From Benincasa hispida (Eukaryota; Streptophyta; Magnoliopsida; Cucurbitales; Cucurbitaceae), in NCBI RefSeq assembly GCF_009727055.1, contig NC_052350.1, positions 22,015,364 through 22,079,363 of the forward strand: a DNA stretch of 64,000 bases. The letters are read 5' to 3'. Below the pieces are notes generated by a model. That model did no database searches. It saw nothing but the letters and a program-made list of their open reading frames with translations, and was not told the DNA's origin. The position numbers and the translations under genes were made by a program. Of the stretch, positions 1-11,751 are shown piece after piece. How positions within the stretch are numbered: the stretch's first letter is position 1; each line of letters opens with the position of its first letter.

Positions 1-131
1 CGATACAACTCACTACTGCACAAAAAAAGAATACTAATACTAAGGCCAAGAAGAGAATATAAACAGGGTCAAGAGATGTTATCTCTGAAGCTATGATACA
101 AAAGATATGAAGCCAGGATGAGTCTTAAGAA

Positions 132-1245
132 CTAAGAAGCAGCAGCAAGAGGAGGTGGGGGGTGAACTCCTTGGAAGAAGCTCGTTGCTGGTTTTTCTCT
201 AAAGCTTTCTTCTCCCACTTCTTCTTCTTCTTCTTCTTCAGCATCCCAAAGGAACCGTGCATAAGATGCTAGAACATAACTGCACCATAACATAAAAGCA
301 ATCAATGAACATGTCATTAAACAACCATGACTGTAATCCAAAAGTAAGAATCTCATCATGAAATCTCGAAGCTTTACCAGTCTTCAGGGGCAGCTTTAAC
401 AGCTTGATTAAAATAACTCTCGGCCCTTGGAGAGTCCTTTTGAGTTTCCCATATCAGATCGGCGTACATGGACAAGACATTACCATCGCCAGGATTGCTC
501 AAAATTGCTCTCCCACAATACTCTTGAGCTTTCACAAGATCCCCGCGTACCTATTACCCGAACAAATCATCATAAATACACACACAAAAAAAAAGGAACA
601 GCAATATTTGAAACGAAACAACAGTTTTTCTTCAATCATATAGCAATTGGGATTTGAATTTGACTTTGTATTTACCTCTTTCAAGAAACGAGCATAATTG
701 CTCAAAAGCATTGAATTCCCAGGATTTGCCTCGATCATTTTTTGATAGTACAAATCCGTACTCTCATTCCCATGATTTGAATCTCCAAACCCCAAACTCC
801 CATCATCGCCACCATCAGATCCTCCACCACCATGGATCCTTCCACCACTACCACCTACTCCACCACCAACCAGAACACTAACAAACCCACCACCCCCATC
901 CCCATCCCCAGTTTCAGAAATTGACCCACAGCTCAACGACGCCGTTTTGGAGCGGCTAAACCCAACCGCATCTGTCTCTTCAACCACCTCAGTAAACCCA
1001 CTCAGAGTTCTGGTAAAAGGTTTCATCTTAGACATGGACAGGTCCCGAAGATCCGTCTCAGAAAGCGTTCGAGTAATCCTCCGGGGGGAATCATCGATTA
1101 TCGGAGATAAGCAACTGGGTGAGCCAGAGAGGAGAATGGAACGCGATTTGGGGATTTGGTGCACAATCTCAGGCTCTAGAGATGAATCTCTTGAATGGTG
1201 TAACCATGAATTGAGAAGGGGAGTGGAAGCACTTCTGAGAATCAT
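132..1245 (-). CDS. TPR-like superfamily protein (3 exons, 296 aa)
   Basis: Coding exons on the minus strand are 1245-676, 550-378 and 279-132, with GT..AG introns (phase 0, then phase 2); the stop is TAG at 134-132. The start at 1245 gives [14 protein letters not shown], matching the usual MLLRS-S-TP-L start of this plant family. Residues 1-150 are low complexity: Ser/Arg-rich, then Gly/Asp-rich at about 110-150. Two to three TPR-like helical hairpins follow ([79 protein letters not shown]). A run of seven Glu encoded by a TTC/GAA microsatellite and a PPPP motif close the protein. The family resembles Arabidopsis At1g80130/At5g20190 (from memory). TPRs normally mediate protein contacts; no specific function is known to me. 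Bases 1-131 would be 3' UTR or flank. Confidence 0.9.
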
Positions 1246-3059
1246 AGTTATGGAAATTTGGAGGTTGCTTTTGGAGAAATGGAAGGAGATGTTTGTTCTT
1301 GGCGTTTGGTGCTTTGTGTGAGTTCTTTGAGGGCTGACCTAAAACAATGGCGGCAACGGGAGGATTTTTATAAGAGAAATTGTGGTGAAGGAGGGAAATT
1401 GAAGATTAAATCTGAGCCCTTGATTTTGTGACTGACAACTAAGAAAACCGTGTACTGGTGCACGAGGTTTTACTTCTCTAACGCGGAGGGAAAGTTGGTT
1501 TTTCCAACTTCAAAGGGAAATAATAAGTAATCTTCAAATGAGAGTATTACCATATTTGTCAAATGCTTAGTTAAGCTATACACTCTATCATATTAACTTA
1601 GATATCAGAGTGTGATAATCTCGATACCACATTAGTGTGAAGTTTTCTTAAACAAATCAACTCAAAAAGTGAGACGAGACTGAGAGAAGTGAGTCGAATA
1701 TCAAGTTTACGAGAGGTTCACAATGACAACGAACGCAGACGACATTCGAACACAAAAAAAAAGGTAATGAGTAATAATTTGCCCTAACATGTAAAATAAT
1801 TAACATATTGGTCAAAGAAAATTTCATTTTAAATGCATTCTACTCATTAGCCTAACGAAGGATGTTGGTTTACTTATCTTTATTGAAGAAGAAATGTTTA
1901 ATTTTGTCACTCAAAAATATATGAGTTAAATAGTCCTAAATGAAACCTATAGGAATGGTTAGGTTGGAGTTTATAACATTGAAACAAATTAAAATTATAT
2001 ATACACGCGTGTATGATGTTGACTTTTTAATTATCAACATGAACATAGCTTAGCTGGTATGAATTTGTACTATAATCTTAAGGTTTGATGTTTAATATCC
2101 CACCCATATATTATATAATAAGACTTTTCAAGCAAATAATTCAATTACAAATGATATGTTTTCTTCCCTAAGTGCCGGTTGGTTTTTTGTCAATACTCCA
2201 ACATATTAATTTTAGAATTTCAATTCAAACATACATAGATGAGTTTAAATCTTCTAAAAATATAATAATAGCTCAAATAATTGAAGAAAAAAATTCCAAG
2301 CTATCATCTAAAATCTTTTGGTGGTTCTGACTAATTAGTATATATGTCATAATTCAAACCAAGCCAACATTTGATATTATAATGATTAGGTTAAAGTTGT
2401 TACAAATGATTATATTTATATGATTAGAAATATATCTCATCATAAATAATATATCAATATAAAAAATTATTCAGCTCACATCTCACATGTCAATATGAGC
2501 ATCTCAAATATAAGGCTAAACTAGTGTTATATTATTATTATTATTAATACACACAATAACTATGAAATTAGAATTCCGACACGAGAGTCTCATTGAATAA
2601 CTACTTTTTTTTTTTTTTTTGTTATGGTTTTGAAAATTAAAAAGGATGTTTGTTATATGACTACAAATCCAAAAAATTTCTTAAAATAGATGAAAAGCAA
2701 GGTAAAAATTGGTAAGAATCAAGAAAAACAAATGGTTATAAAAATTAAGATAGTTAATCTAATAAATTTTACTGACCAACCACTACAACAATTTACATGC
2801 ATAATATCTTAAATTATGTCAAGCAGGATCTAATTTTTACACGTTATTCATCGAGTGAAAGAGTATTTTGTCAAACAAATTTTAAAATTCTAGTGTCACT
2901 AAAAACTTACTTTAAAGTTTAAAGATATTTTCATATAAATTAAACCCTATCTTTTAGTTTTAACGTCGAAGACTTAATTTTGTAAAACACGGTTACAAAT
3001 ATTTTCTCTTTTATGCGCGGGTAAATAACTCAAATTATCATCATTCATATTTAAATGAA
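1246..3059. other. AT-rich intergenic DNA upstream of the TPR gene
   Basis: The first 200-250 bases should hold the 5' UTR and core promoter of the minus-strand TPR gene. The rest is AT-rich with short homopolymers (T run near 2605-2620). No conserved ORF, RNA gene or transposon end was recognised. Confidence 0.5.
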
Positions 3060-3480
3060 TATAATTCAACGGTAATGGGAGTTCAGATTTTCTATTGGTG
3101 GGATGGTGTAGGTGGGGCCCGCCACGAGTAACACGTCACGAGTGTCACTGTGTCAGGACCTACGAAGACTGTTGATTGGTTGTGTGTCAGATTTTTAACG
3201 ACCCTTGTTAAAATCAGTCACGTGATTTTGACAACGATAGCTATACTTCACTTTCTCCCCCACTGCTGAAAAGCCCTCCTACTTTCCCAAATTAACACTT
3301 CTGCCACTCTCTTTCATGAGTGGCCGGACTTAGCTTCTAGGGACCCACATGGCCGACGTCCAAGAGCAAAACTAGCTGTCCTAAGTGGACCCCACTGCTT
3401 GATTCAACGGTTAGCCGTGAAGCAGCCGAAAATAAGAATGGCGATGGCGACTAAGTCAATTTACGGGTATTTTCGTAATT
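3060..3480. promoter_or_regulatory. GC-richer promoter-like island with ACGT motifs
   Basis: This block is clearly richer in G+C than its surroundings and contains ACGT-core elements: a G-box CACGTG at 3219-3224, CACGTCAC near 3133 and GACGTC near 3355. No gene was found directly downstream on either strand. A promoter relic is an inference from composition and motifs only. Confidence 0.25.
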
Positions 3481-4600
3481 TTGTATTATTATTATTATTT
3501 TATTGATGAAGGCAATGTGTGTGTTCCGTACTTCATCTGTGGTATTGGCGGCTCGAATTTTATGATTTTTTTAATTATTTATTTTCTTTTTAAAAGAAGA
3601 TTCACAATCGGATCTTTTCCTTCCCACTCTCGAATGCAATTACAAATTTGCAACAGGTCCTTTAAGAGTTGAAAATTTACACTTTTGCATAGAATATATT
3701 CTTTTTTTTTTTTCCTTTTATATTCCTAACAAATTTATTTTACAAGCACCTCCACTAAACTATAATCAACAAAATAAAAATATATATATATATATAATAT
3801 ATGGAATGAATGTTTATAAGCTTAACAAAAAGAGAATTTAATTTTGGTTTCTAAATACCAACTGATTATCAAACATAAATATTGAACTTTTTTATATTAA
3901 TTATCATGCATATCTAAATATATAAATTAATTATCACAAACATTTAAAATGTCATATATTTAATATCCATATCCATGAAATAATAATGTGATCCAAAAAT
4001 GATATCAAGACATTAAGATCTCAAGTAGGTGACTAATTTTATATTTATAAGATGTTCTTATGGAGTAAAATTTTCTGATTACTTATGTCAAGTGTAAATA
4101 ATTCTTGAAAATTATAATTCTATACCAAGCTTAATTAGAATTTTGTATTTATATAAAAAAAATAGAAAGCAAAGGAAACAATAGCATAGAACAATATAGT
4201 CTATGATAGTAAATGATTTCGGGAAACATTAATTTCATCTTCCTTCCTCGCACCAAACAAGTATATCACATATTTAGAGAGAGGAACAAAACTATTCATA
4301 ATCTAACCATTTTGATTTTTTGTTGCTGGCCTTCGAGACTTTGAAAAGAAGTATTTATTTTGATCGTTATTTTCTATTTTGATTGTTGATTTTTTGAAGT
4401 TATATAGATCGTAGTGTCCTATTTTCATCTTGGATTCCCTTGTACCAGAATTAAAAGGAAGGAAATAATAATAGAGTCGACGAGATGTTATATAAAATTG
4501 ATTTCAATCTATTTAATTTATTCTTGCCAAATATGGAACTTTCCAAGAAGCAGACAAATTGCAAGAAGCGACAGATAATTATGAATTAAATATTGTGAAA
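3481..4600. other. AT-rich intergenic DNA
   Basis: Contains a TAT trinucleotide run just after 3480, a (TA)n tract near 3780-3800 and T-runs. The short ORFs read Tyr, Ile and Phe from AT-rich repeats and are not credible genes. Confidence 0.5.
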
Positions 4601-4850
4601 TTATGGCGGCGGGTCATAGTCAAATTTACACACATCTGACACGGACAATCACAGCCATTCATTTTTTGGACAACTTTTTCCATCCTCCAATCAGAACGAG
4701 GAATCTTCCCAAATGGACCCCACCATTGGCCGCCTGTTCCTTTCTTTTCTTTCTACCGTCCGTCCTTCCGTTGTAGGGTACACTTCCATTCCATGCCTCC
4801 TTAAAGCCCATTTAAATCGTGCCCCTAAATCGGCCCATCACAAAACCATT
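4600..4850 (+). promoter_or_regulatory. Promoter-like island with site II (GGCCCAT/AGCCCAT) elements
   Basis: A GC-richer block with AAAGCCCATTTAAA near 4804 and CGGCCCATCA near 4832. These look like TGGGCC/TGGGCT site II elements, common in plant housekeeping promoters. The only ORF after it (4850-5080) has no recognisable domain, so a decayed promoter or chance composition is equally possible. Confidence 0.2.
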
Positions 4851-5479
4851 TGCCAATGAATACCCTCTTTGATTTATTATTTTTTTTCCGGATTGATTGT
4901 TATTATAAGTTTATTTTAGTCAGCTATGCTCTTTTTGTTCTCGTTATATTTTGGTTGAAGAGACTTATATCAACATTAAATAAGATTATATGCAAGGAAG
5001 CTAAAGTTCTGGTTAGTTTATTTACGATAGCTAGTTCAACTTATTATTACTATTATTATTTTGGAGTGGGCAGCTTATAAGTCGGACATGTGGCATCATG
5101 CCCACCTCACGTTAATAGAAAAGAAAACAATTATATGTAAATGGAAACATATACTTTTCACAATAAAGAATTTTTCACGTTGTTTAAATAATATATAGCA
5201 TGACAGTTTATTATAGGATGTACCATACCGTCCTTTAATAAATGTGGATTCTTACATCACTCTACGGACGTTTCTTAATAAAGCATGTGAAGAATGACAT
5301 TAGAATACATAGAACTTGTAAGTGTTTATTAAATTATATATATATATATATCACATCAAAGCTTATTATTATTTTTATAATAAAATAACCATATAAATCT
5401 TTCCCTGCCAAAAGATGGCATAATAATCAATTAAAAAAAAAAAGAAAAAAAGGATGGCAGAATGAGAAATTTAAGAATG
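4851..5479. other. AT-rich intergenic DNA
   Basis: Contains a TTATTATTAC-type triplet run near 5040 and a (TA)n tract at about 5335-5351. Nothing coding was recognised. Confidence 0.5.
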
Positions 5480-5777
5480 TCCTTTTTTTGCAGCTCGAAA
5501 CCAACCATGAGATTAAATTAGGAAGCCACAAAAAGGAAATAGATGATAAACCAAGAAGAACCAAATCATGAGCCGTCCTATTCCAATACATTCACACAAA
5601 ACAGAAATTAATGGATTGAAAAGAAGACATCAATATCCAAATATTATCCGGGAATTGAATAGGCTTCAGATAAGGATCCAATGAACAATTAGCCATATCC
5701 ACCAACATTTGGTGATTCGAAAAAGTACCAATTCCATTTTTCCAACCCTCTTTACGAACTTGTACAATCAAAAGGAG
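5480..5777 (-). pseudogene. RNase H-like (RVT_3) domain relic
   Basis: Read on the minus strand this gives a decayed plant RNase H-like domain of the kind found in non-LTR retrotransposons. A segment like MLVDMANCSLDPYLKPIQF leads into NIWILMSSFQSINFCFV, then in another frame WNRTAHDLVLLGLSS, which matches the usual 'N-x-VAH-LA' C-terminal motif. Frames are broken. It directly abuts the truncated copia LTR at 5778, so it marks the edge of an insertion or deletion. Confidence 0.5.
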
Positions 5778-5985
5778 AAGCACTACAGACCTTTTTAGGT
5801 TATCACTTAAGACATGATCCACTTGTATATTTCATATATATGCTTAAGTTTACATACAATAACCATGGAGCTTTGTTTATTGGACATGAGTAAATGCAAA
5901 ATAAAATAACTCTTATTTTATTCATAACAATGTATACAGTTTACAAACTATGAGACTCCGAGAGAATTAGGACACCAATCCAACA
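5778..5985 (-). repeat. 3' LTR fragment and polypurine tract of the copia element
   Basis: Reading down the minus strand, a purine-rich tract (AAGTGAGAGAT, 5986-6000 region) is followed by TGTTGGATTGGTGTCC, the start of an LTR. About 200 bases are kept, including the AACCTAAAAAGGTCTGTAGT block shared with the other LTRs in this window. The LTR then breaks off at about 5778 into unrelated sequence, so its 3' portion is lost. Confidence 0.7.
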
Positions 5986-6109
5986 ATCTCTCACTTGTCT
6001 TCATGCCTCGGGAGACTAATGTACAATGCATGAAAAATACAAGTACAATATACAATAAACTAGGGCATACTTTATACCCCAGTATCATCTCCCATTTGCC
6101 CTAGACAAG

Positions 6110-7503
6110 ATACTGCATGTCCCGTAGACCCAAACTTTCCAGATGATCTTCGAACACTTTAGCTGTGAGAGCCTTTGTAAACGGATTGGCAACGTTGTGC
6201 TCTGACGTGATCTTCGTGACTATCACATCACTGCGATGCACAATCTCCCTGATCAAGTGATATTTCTATTCGATATGCTTGCCTCTACGATGACTCCGAG
6301 GTTCCTTCCAATTTGTCATAGCCTCGCTGTTCTTACAATAAAGATTTATCGACAAATCTATATTTGGAACAACTTCCAAATCTATAAGGAATTTTCTCAG
6401 CCAAACAACCTCCTTGGCTGCTTCACAAGCGGCTACGTACTCGGTTTCCATATTGGAGTCAGCGATGTATCCTTGCTTGATGCTTCACCACATTACAACC
6501 CCTCCATTCAGAGTGAACACTGACCCTGATGTTGATTTACGAGAATCTCTATCAGTTTGAAAGTTAGAGTCTGTGTATCCTATAAGAATCAAATCCTTAT
6601 CTCCATACACGAGCATGTAGTCCCTCGTTCTCCAAATATACTTGAGGATCGTTTTGAATGCCGTCCAGAGATATAATCCTGGATTAGACTGATAACGACT
6701 GATAATTCCTACTACATAGTAAATGTCAGGTCTAGTACACAACATTGCATACATTAAGCTTCTAACAGCTGAAGCATAGGGAATCTGTCTCATCTCCACA
6801 ACCTCTTGAGGTGTCTTAGGACATTGATCCATAGATAAAACGATTCCATGCTTGAAGGGTAATAAACCCCTCTTGGAATCCTGCATCTTGTACTTAATCA
6901 ACATTTGATTTATGTACGATGCCTGAAACAAGGCTAACCACTTGTTCTTATAATCCCGAATAATCTGGATCCCTAGAACGTACTACGCCTCACCTAAATC
7001 TTTCATTTGGAACTGGGCGGCTAGCCACTTTTTAATGTCAGTCAGAAACCCTACATCATTCCCAATGAGTAGTATATCATCCACATATAGTACTAGGAAA
7101 TCTACTAAGCTGTTGATGATCTTCTTGTAAACACAAGGCTCATCAATGTTCTGATCAAAGCTAAACGATTTGATCGCATTGTCAAATCTAATGTTCCACG
7201 ATCTAGATGCTTGTTTCATCCCATAAATGGACCTATTAAGCTTGCAAACTCATTGCTCTTGATCTGGAACAATTAACCCCTCTGGTTGAGCCATGTAGAT
7301 GGTCTTCTCAAGATTATCATTAAGAAAGGCAGTCTTGACGTCCATTTGCCATATCTCATAATCATAAAATGTGGCTATGGATAGGAGTATCCTGATAGAC
7401 CTCAACATGACAACATGTGAGAAAGTTTCCTTATAGTCCACTCCCTCGACCTGGGTATAACCTTTTGTCACGAGTCTAGCATTAAAGGTTTCCTCATAGT
7501 CCA
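6110..7503 (-). pseudogene. Copia reverse transcriptase copy A plus RNase H (broken)
   Basis: Reading the minus strand: the RT palm begins near 7503 (ARLVTKGYTQVEGVDYKETF), then IWQMDVKTAFLNDNLE and the catalytic box LYVDDILLIGND, then MKDLGEA and QIPYASAVRSLMYAMLCTRPD. RNase H follows, with YTDSNFQTDRDSRKSTSG and METEYVAACEAAKEVVWLR, ending before the polypurine tract. The YVDD box is intact, but several frameshifts and stops separate the pieces (breaks near 7245, 6975 and 6480). It would copy RNA into cDNA in an active element; here it cannot. Confidence 0.88.
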
Positions 7504-8290
7504 CTACATAACAAATGTCTGACCTAGTGTAGAGCATAGCATACATTAAGCTGCCCATAACTGAGGCATAGAGAATACATCTCATAATATCAACTTCTTG
7601 AGGTGTCTTAGGACACTGTTCTTTAGATAAGTGAACCTCGTGTCTGAAAGGTAATAAACCCTTCTTAGAGTTCTACATCAAATATCGAGTCAACATTTTG
7701 TCGATATAAGTTACTTGAGTCAGAGCCAACGTTCTGTTATTGCAACCTCTAATGATTTGGATCTCAAGTACATATTGCGCCTCTCCTAAATCTTTCATTT
7801 GGAATTGGGCTACAAGCCATTTCTTAATGTCAGAAAGGTACCTCACATCATTCCCAATGAGTAGGATATCGTCCACATAAAGTATTAAAAAAGCTACTTT
7901 ATCGTTGATGATTTTCTTGTAGATACAAGGTTCATCAATATTTTGGTCAAAACCAAAAGATTTTATCGCCGTATCAAATTTAATAATCTAAGATATAGGT
8001 GCATGCTTCAACCCGTAAATAGATCGATTCAGCTTGCAAACTTTTTGCTTCTGCCTTTGGGCTATGAACCCCTCAGATTGAGACATAAAAATGTTCTCTT
8101 CGAGATTGTCATTTAGAAAAGTAGTTTTGACATCCATTTGCCATATCTCACAGTCATAATATGTGGCTATGATCAAGAGAGATCTTATAGATTTAAGCAT
8201 AGTAACAGGGAAAAAAGTTTTCTCATAGTCAAACCCTTCCCTCTAGGTATAATTCTTTGTTACAAGTCTATCTTTGAAGGTCTGTAATTT
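7504..8290 (-). pseudogene. Copia reverse transcriptase copy B (tandem duplicate, broken)
   Basis: A second RT palm lies directly upstream (in element direction) of copy A: IWQMDVKTTFLNDNLEENIF, KVCKLNRSIYGLKHAP, then LYVDDILLIGNDVRYLS, MKDLGEAQYVLEIQIIRG and ILYASVMGSLMYAMLYTRSD. At the DICYVV motif it switches straight back to the start of an RT domain (YEETFNARLVTKGYTQ) at about 7503. Copy B therefore carries no RNase H. Each unit is about 780 bases. The two copies differ at many residues, so they are not a recent identical duplication. Confidence 0.85.
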
Positions 8291-8953
8291 TCCAGCTACG
8301 TCTCTTTTTCTTTTATAGATTCATTTATACCCTATAGGTTTAACCCCTTCAGGTGGATCTACAAGCTCTCATACTGAAATGGAGTATATAGACTCCATTT
8401 CAAGGTCCATGGATTTGACCCATTGGTCATTGTCTACGTCATTGATTGCCTATTTATAAGACAATGAATCCTCAACATCATCATCTAGTATGACAACCTG
8501 AGCTTCAGTTAAACCCAAATAATGATCAGGTTGTATCACAATCCTTTCATTGCGTCGAGGCACTTTCAACGATTAAGAAGGACGAGACTAACCTAAAGTG
8601 TTGGCTTCTTCATTAACTCTTGATGAAGGACCAACTGCATCAACAACCCTTATTGATTCTTTAGTAGCTTAACTTAGTACTATTTTGCTATGTAGTTTAT
8701 TATCTCTCATGTGGTCTTCCTCTAAAAATGTAGCATTTGTCGATACAAACAGCTTATTTTCCTGAGGTTCATAGAATATACCACCTCTCGTTTCTTTAGG
8801 GTAACCAACAAATTGGCATAACCTCGAACGAGGTTCCAACTTCTTCTAAAACATGTGTAGGACAACCCCAGATTCTGAAGTAATGTAAACTCGATTTACA
8901 CCCCCTCCATAACTCGAAAGGTATTTTAGAAACACTATTCGAGGGAACATTGT
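8291..8953 (-). pseudogene. Copia integrase C-terminus to RT linker (decayed)
   Basis: This lies between the integrase core and the RT domain of the same element. It would encode the integrase tail and spacer, but frames are heavily broken and no single motif is convincing. Assignment rests on position. Confidence 0.5.
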
Positions 8954-9560
8954 TTAAGATGCTGAGTTAGGCAATTGAACATAGCTCATCATAGAACGAA
9001 AAATATCTATTAAGGTTCTACTTCTTTTCTCTGATACATCATTCTGCTGAGGTGTACCAGGTGCTGAAAATTGGGATTGAATTCCATGTTCTATCACATA
9101 GACCTGGAATTTTAAATCCATGTACTCTTCACACTGATTAGATCGAAATGTTTTAATCGTTTTACCTAATAGGTTTTCAATTTCAGCCTTATACTCTTTG
9201 AACTTTTCAAAGACTTTAGACTTATGATCCATTAGGTATGAGTAACCATATCTTGAATAATCATCTATGAAAGAAATGAAGTATTCGTACCTCATCCAGC
9301 CTTTACATTCATTGGACCACAAAGATCCGAATGTATGAGCTCTAAGGGCTCTTTGGCTCTATAACCTTTTCCACTAAAAGGTCTTTTAGTCATTTTTCCT
9401 TAAAGACGGGATTCACACAGAGGTAATGAATCATCTTCTAACTTATTTGGAAGTTCATTCTTTACCAATCTCCCAATCCCATCGAGATTTATATGACTTA
9501 ATCTCAAATGCCAAAAATACATATCATTGTTACTTTGAGAAATTCTACGTCTTTTTGTTT
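8954..9560 (-). pseudogene. Copia GAG-pre-integrase and integrase core (broken, catalytic Asp lost)
   Basis: The HHCC-type GAG-pre-integrase relic lies near 9520-9400 (HLRLSHINLDGIGRLVKN, then LCESRL). The catalytic core follows: HSDLCGPMN holds the first Asp; after a one-base frameshift, YEYFISFIDDYSRYGYSYL. The second catalytic Asp, normally in RSDRGGEY, reads RSNQCEEY here, so Asp is Asn. The last Glu is kept in TPQQNDVSEKRSRTL. With D to N and the frameshift this integrase could not act. Confidence 0.85.
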
Positions 9561-9897
9561 AAGTATTCATAGTTTTAAGTATCTCATGATTTAAAAGTGC
9601 TTTTAATTTGGTTGGTCTTAACACATATAAGTTGGCTTCTAGTCTAGCTGAACAAATAGTCACACCATTTTTTATAATGAACACTTCATTAGATGAAAAA
9701 GAAACAGAGTACGACTGTTCAATTAAACAGGAAATAGAAACAAGACTTCTTCTCATTTTAGGAACGATATATAAGTTTTCTAAAAACAAAAATCTATTTC
9801 CAAAAAACAACTTAGCAGTTCCCACTGCACGAGCTGAAATGGTGTCTCTCATTTCGACCTTGAGCATCATTTCACCTTCCTCGAGCTGTTGGAGGAA
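9561..9897 (-). pseudogene. Copia protease C-terminal / pre-integrase segment
   Basis: The minus strand reads QQLEEGEMMLKVEMRDT then ISARAVGTAKLFF, LFLENLYIVPKMRRSLVSIS and NLYVLRPTK. This is the segment that follows the D-S-G protease site in copia polyproteins. It is the downstream half of a reading frame whose upstream half (protease active site, CCHC) lies beyond the solo LTR at 11752-11952. Confidence 0.8.
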
Positions 9898-9902
9898 TTA
9901 AT

Positions 9903-11746
9903 TGTTGGATTTTATGTTCTAAAACTCGTGGTTTGTAAACAATATAACTTATTCTGAAAATTCAATGAGTTGTTATTGAATAAATGTTTTGATTTTTAGA
10001 AATCCAATAAACCTAAAAGTCCTTTGACTATTACATGAGTACTTGAACTTTATATGGAGACATAAGAGTGGATCAAATTCGAGTAAATAGTCAAATTGAT
10101 CTATAGTATATGAATAAGGTTGGGTGCCTTATTCTGGTCACACTATTGGATGTAGCCTACTATGTACTTGTTACAAAGAGTTGTAATGTGCTACAAACGA
10201 AGTGATCTTAATTTGTACATGTTATGACATGAGGAGTGGGGGCATCCCTGTGCAAAAGGGTTTGTACAAGATTGGACCACGAAATCAATCACTCTTACTT
10301 TATAACGCTGTTTACTGTTTAAGACTGACTATTTCAAAGCGATGACCTAGGTAACTTGACCTCAATCCTGAGCTAACTATGAACTCCTGTTTATTCGGGA
10401 TTATTCTTAGATTTGCATAGGTGAGGGTTGGCTCAACAACGCCGGCTCAATAACTTCCCATTTTAAGGGTAAGACCAGATAGATAGTTGGGGGCATAGGG
10501 TCCAAGAAGGAATTCACTCCTACCCGTTATTAGGGATAGTAGAAAGGTTATTCCCTTAAGTGTTGATTATGGGTCTTGAACAAGAGGCCCCATCCTCTCA
10601 TTGGCCCGAGAGGGACCCGATTTGTTGATTGGATCACAAATGAATTGTTCATTAGAGGATCAGTGGGACTTAAGGAACAAGAGGTAATTTTGGAAGTAAA
10701 ACAGAGACTTGACCCAGCCGTTATTACGAACAACCTGTGAAGGGTTAACTTACTATTCATAGTTATATTTAGTGGACATAATATATCTACAGTGAGGGGA
10801 GTTCAACTATGGGCTTTAGTGGAGTGACACATTAGTTAACGAATGGGGGTTAGTTCGATGTAATGAGTTTAACCAATTAATCTTGGATTGTTGGAGCCCA
10901 TGATCTGTAGGTCCACGAGGTCCCCCTACTAGCTCATGAATGGATTAGCTTTAGAGTAGCATGATAAGTTAATTTGAAACGCTCAAATTAGAATTAAAGG
11001 AATTAGTAATTAAATGAGATATAATTATACGTTTAATTTTAAGAATTAAACAAAATTGGAGAATTAATATCTAAATATGATTTAAATATATGAAGGTGGA
11101 TTTGTGTAAAATTAATTTAATATTTGATATTAAATTATTTAGAATTATTTAAATTGTTTAAATAATTATTTATTAATTTTATTAGATAAATTAATTTATA
11201 AAATTAATAATTTTTATTTTGGAAATCAAATTATTAAATCAAATTTGAAATTTGAAATTTGAAAAATACACAAAATGGAAAAATGGTATTTTCCATTATC
11301 ATCTTCAAGTTACTCACTCATAACCCACCATCCAAATGCTTCAATTACTCCAAGCATGAGTTGCATCTCATGCAGCCACCTTCATTACATGATTGTCTGC
11401 AATATATTGAGAAGATTAGAGTGAATTTGAGGTGATGCAATCGATAGGTATTTTTCAAATGGGTTGCTGTTGTGAGTTTTTCTTCAAGTTCCCTTGATTG
11501 AAGCTTATTTTGAGTCCCACAACTCAATCTAGAGCACCAAGAGATCAGTAGGGAAGATCTTGAGGTGGTCTATAATAAGACTTGGAGAAATTTATAGCTA
11601 GAAATCGAGATTTCAAGAATTCTACAAAGGTATGACTTGAAACCCATTTATTTATGCAAGAGCATGCTTTAGTTTATGCCAAAATTAATGAATTAAAGTG
11701 CTTATTGATCCTTGTTACTTTTGCTGCTTGCTGATACAATCCAGCA
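9903..11746 (+). mobile_element. Solo LTR (1.84 kb) inserted in the copia pol region
   Basis: It starts TGTTGGATTTTATG and ends CAATCCAGCA. The flanks are TTAAT (9898-9902) and CTAAT (11747-11751), a 5-bp TSD with one mismatch. Removing it brings protease (LQGIS) and the following LEEGEM segment back together in the minus-strand copia. It shares several blocks with the other LTRs of the window, for example TCTGTAGGTCCACGAGGTCC and the CCTATGAACTCCTG-type block. No internal genes are present, so it is what remains after LTR-LTR recombination. The ORFs inside it are not genes. Confidence 0.85.
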
Positions 11747-11751
11747 CTAAT

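Noticed and set aside
404..1321. Plus-strand ORFs opposite the TPR gene
   Set aside because: They are antisense shadows of the exons at 378-550 and 676-1245; the minus-strand frame has family similarity and proper splice sites.
4850..5080. Hydrophobic 76-codon ORF after the promoter-like island
   Set aside because: Composition follows AT-rich triplets (TTATTAT) and no domain or conserved start context is visible.
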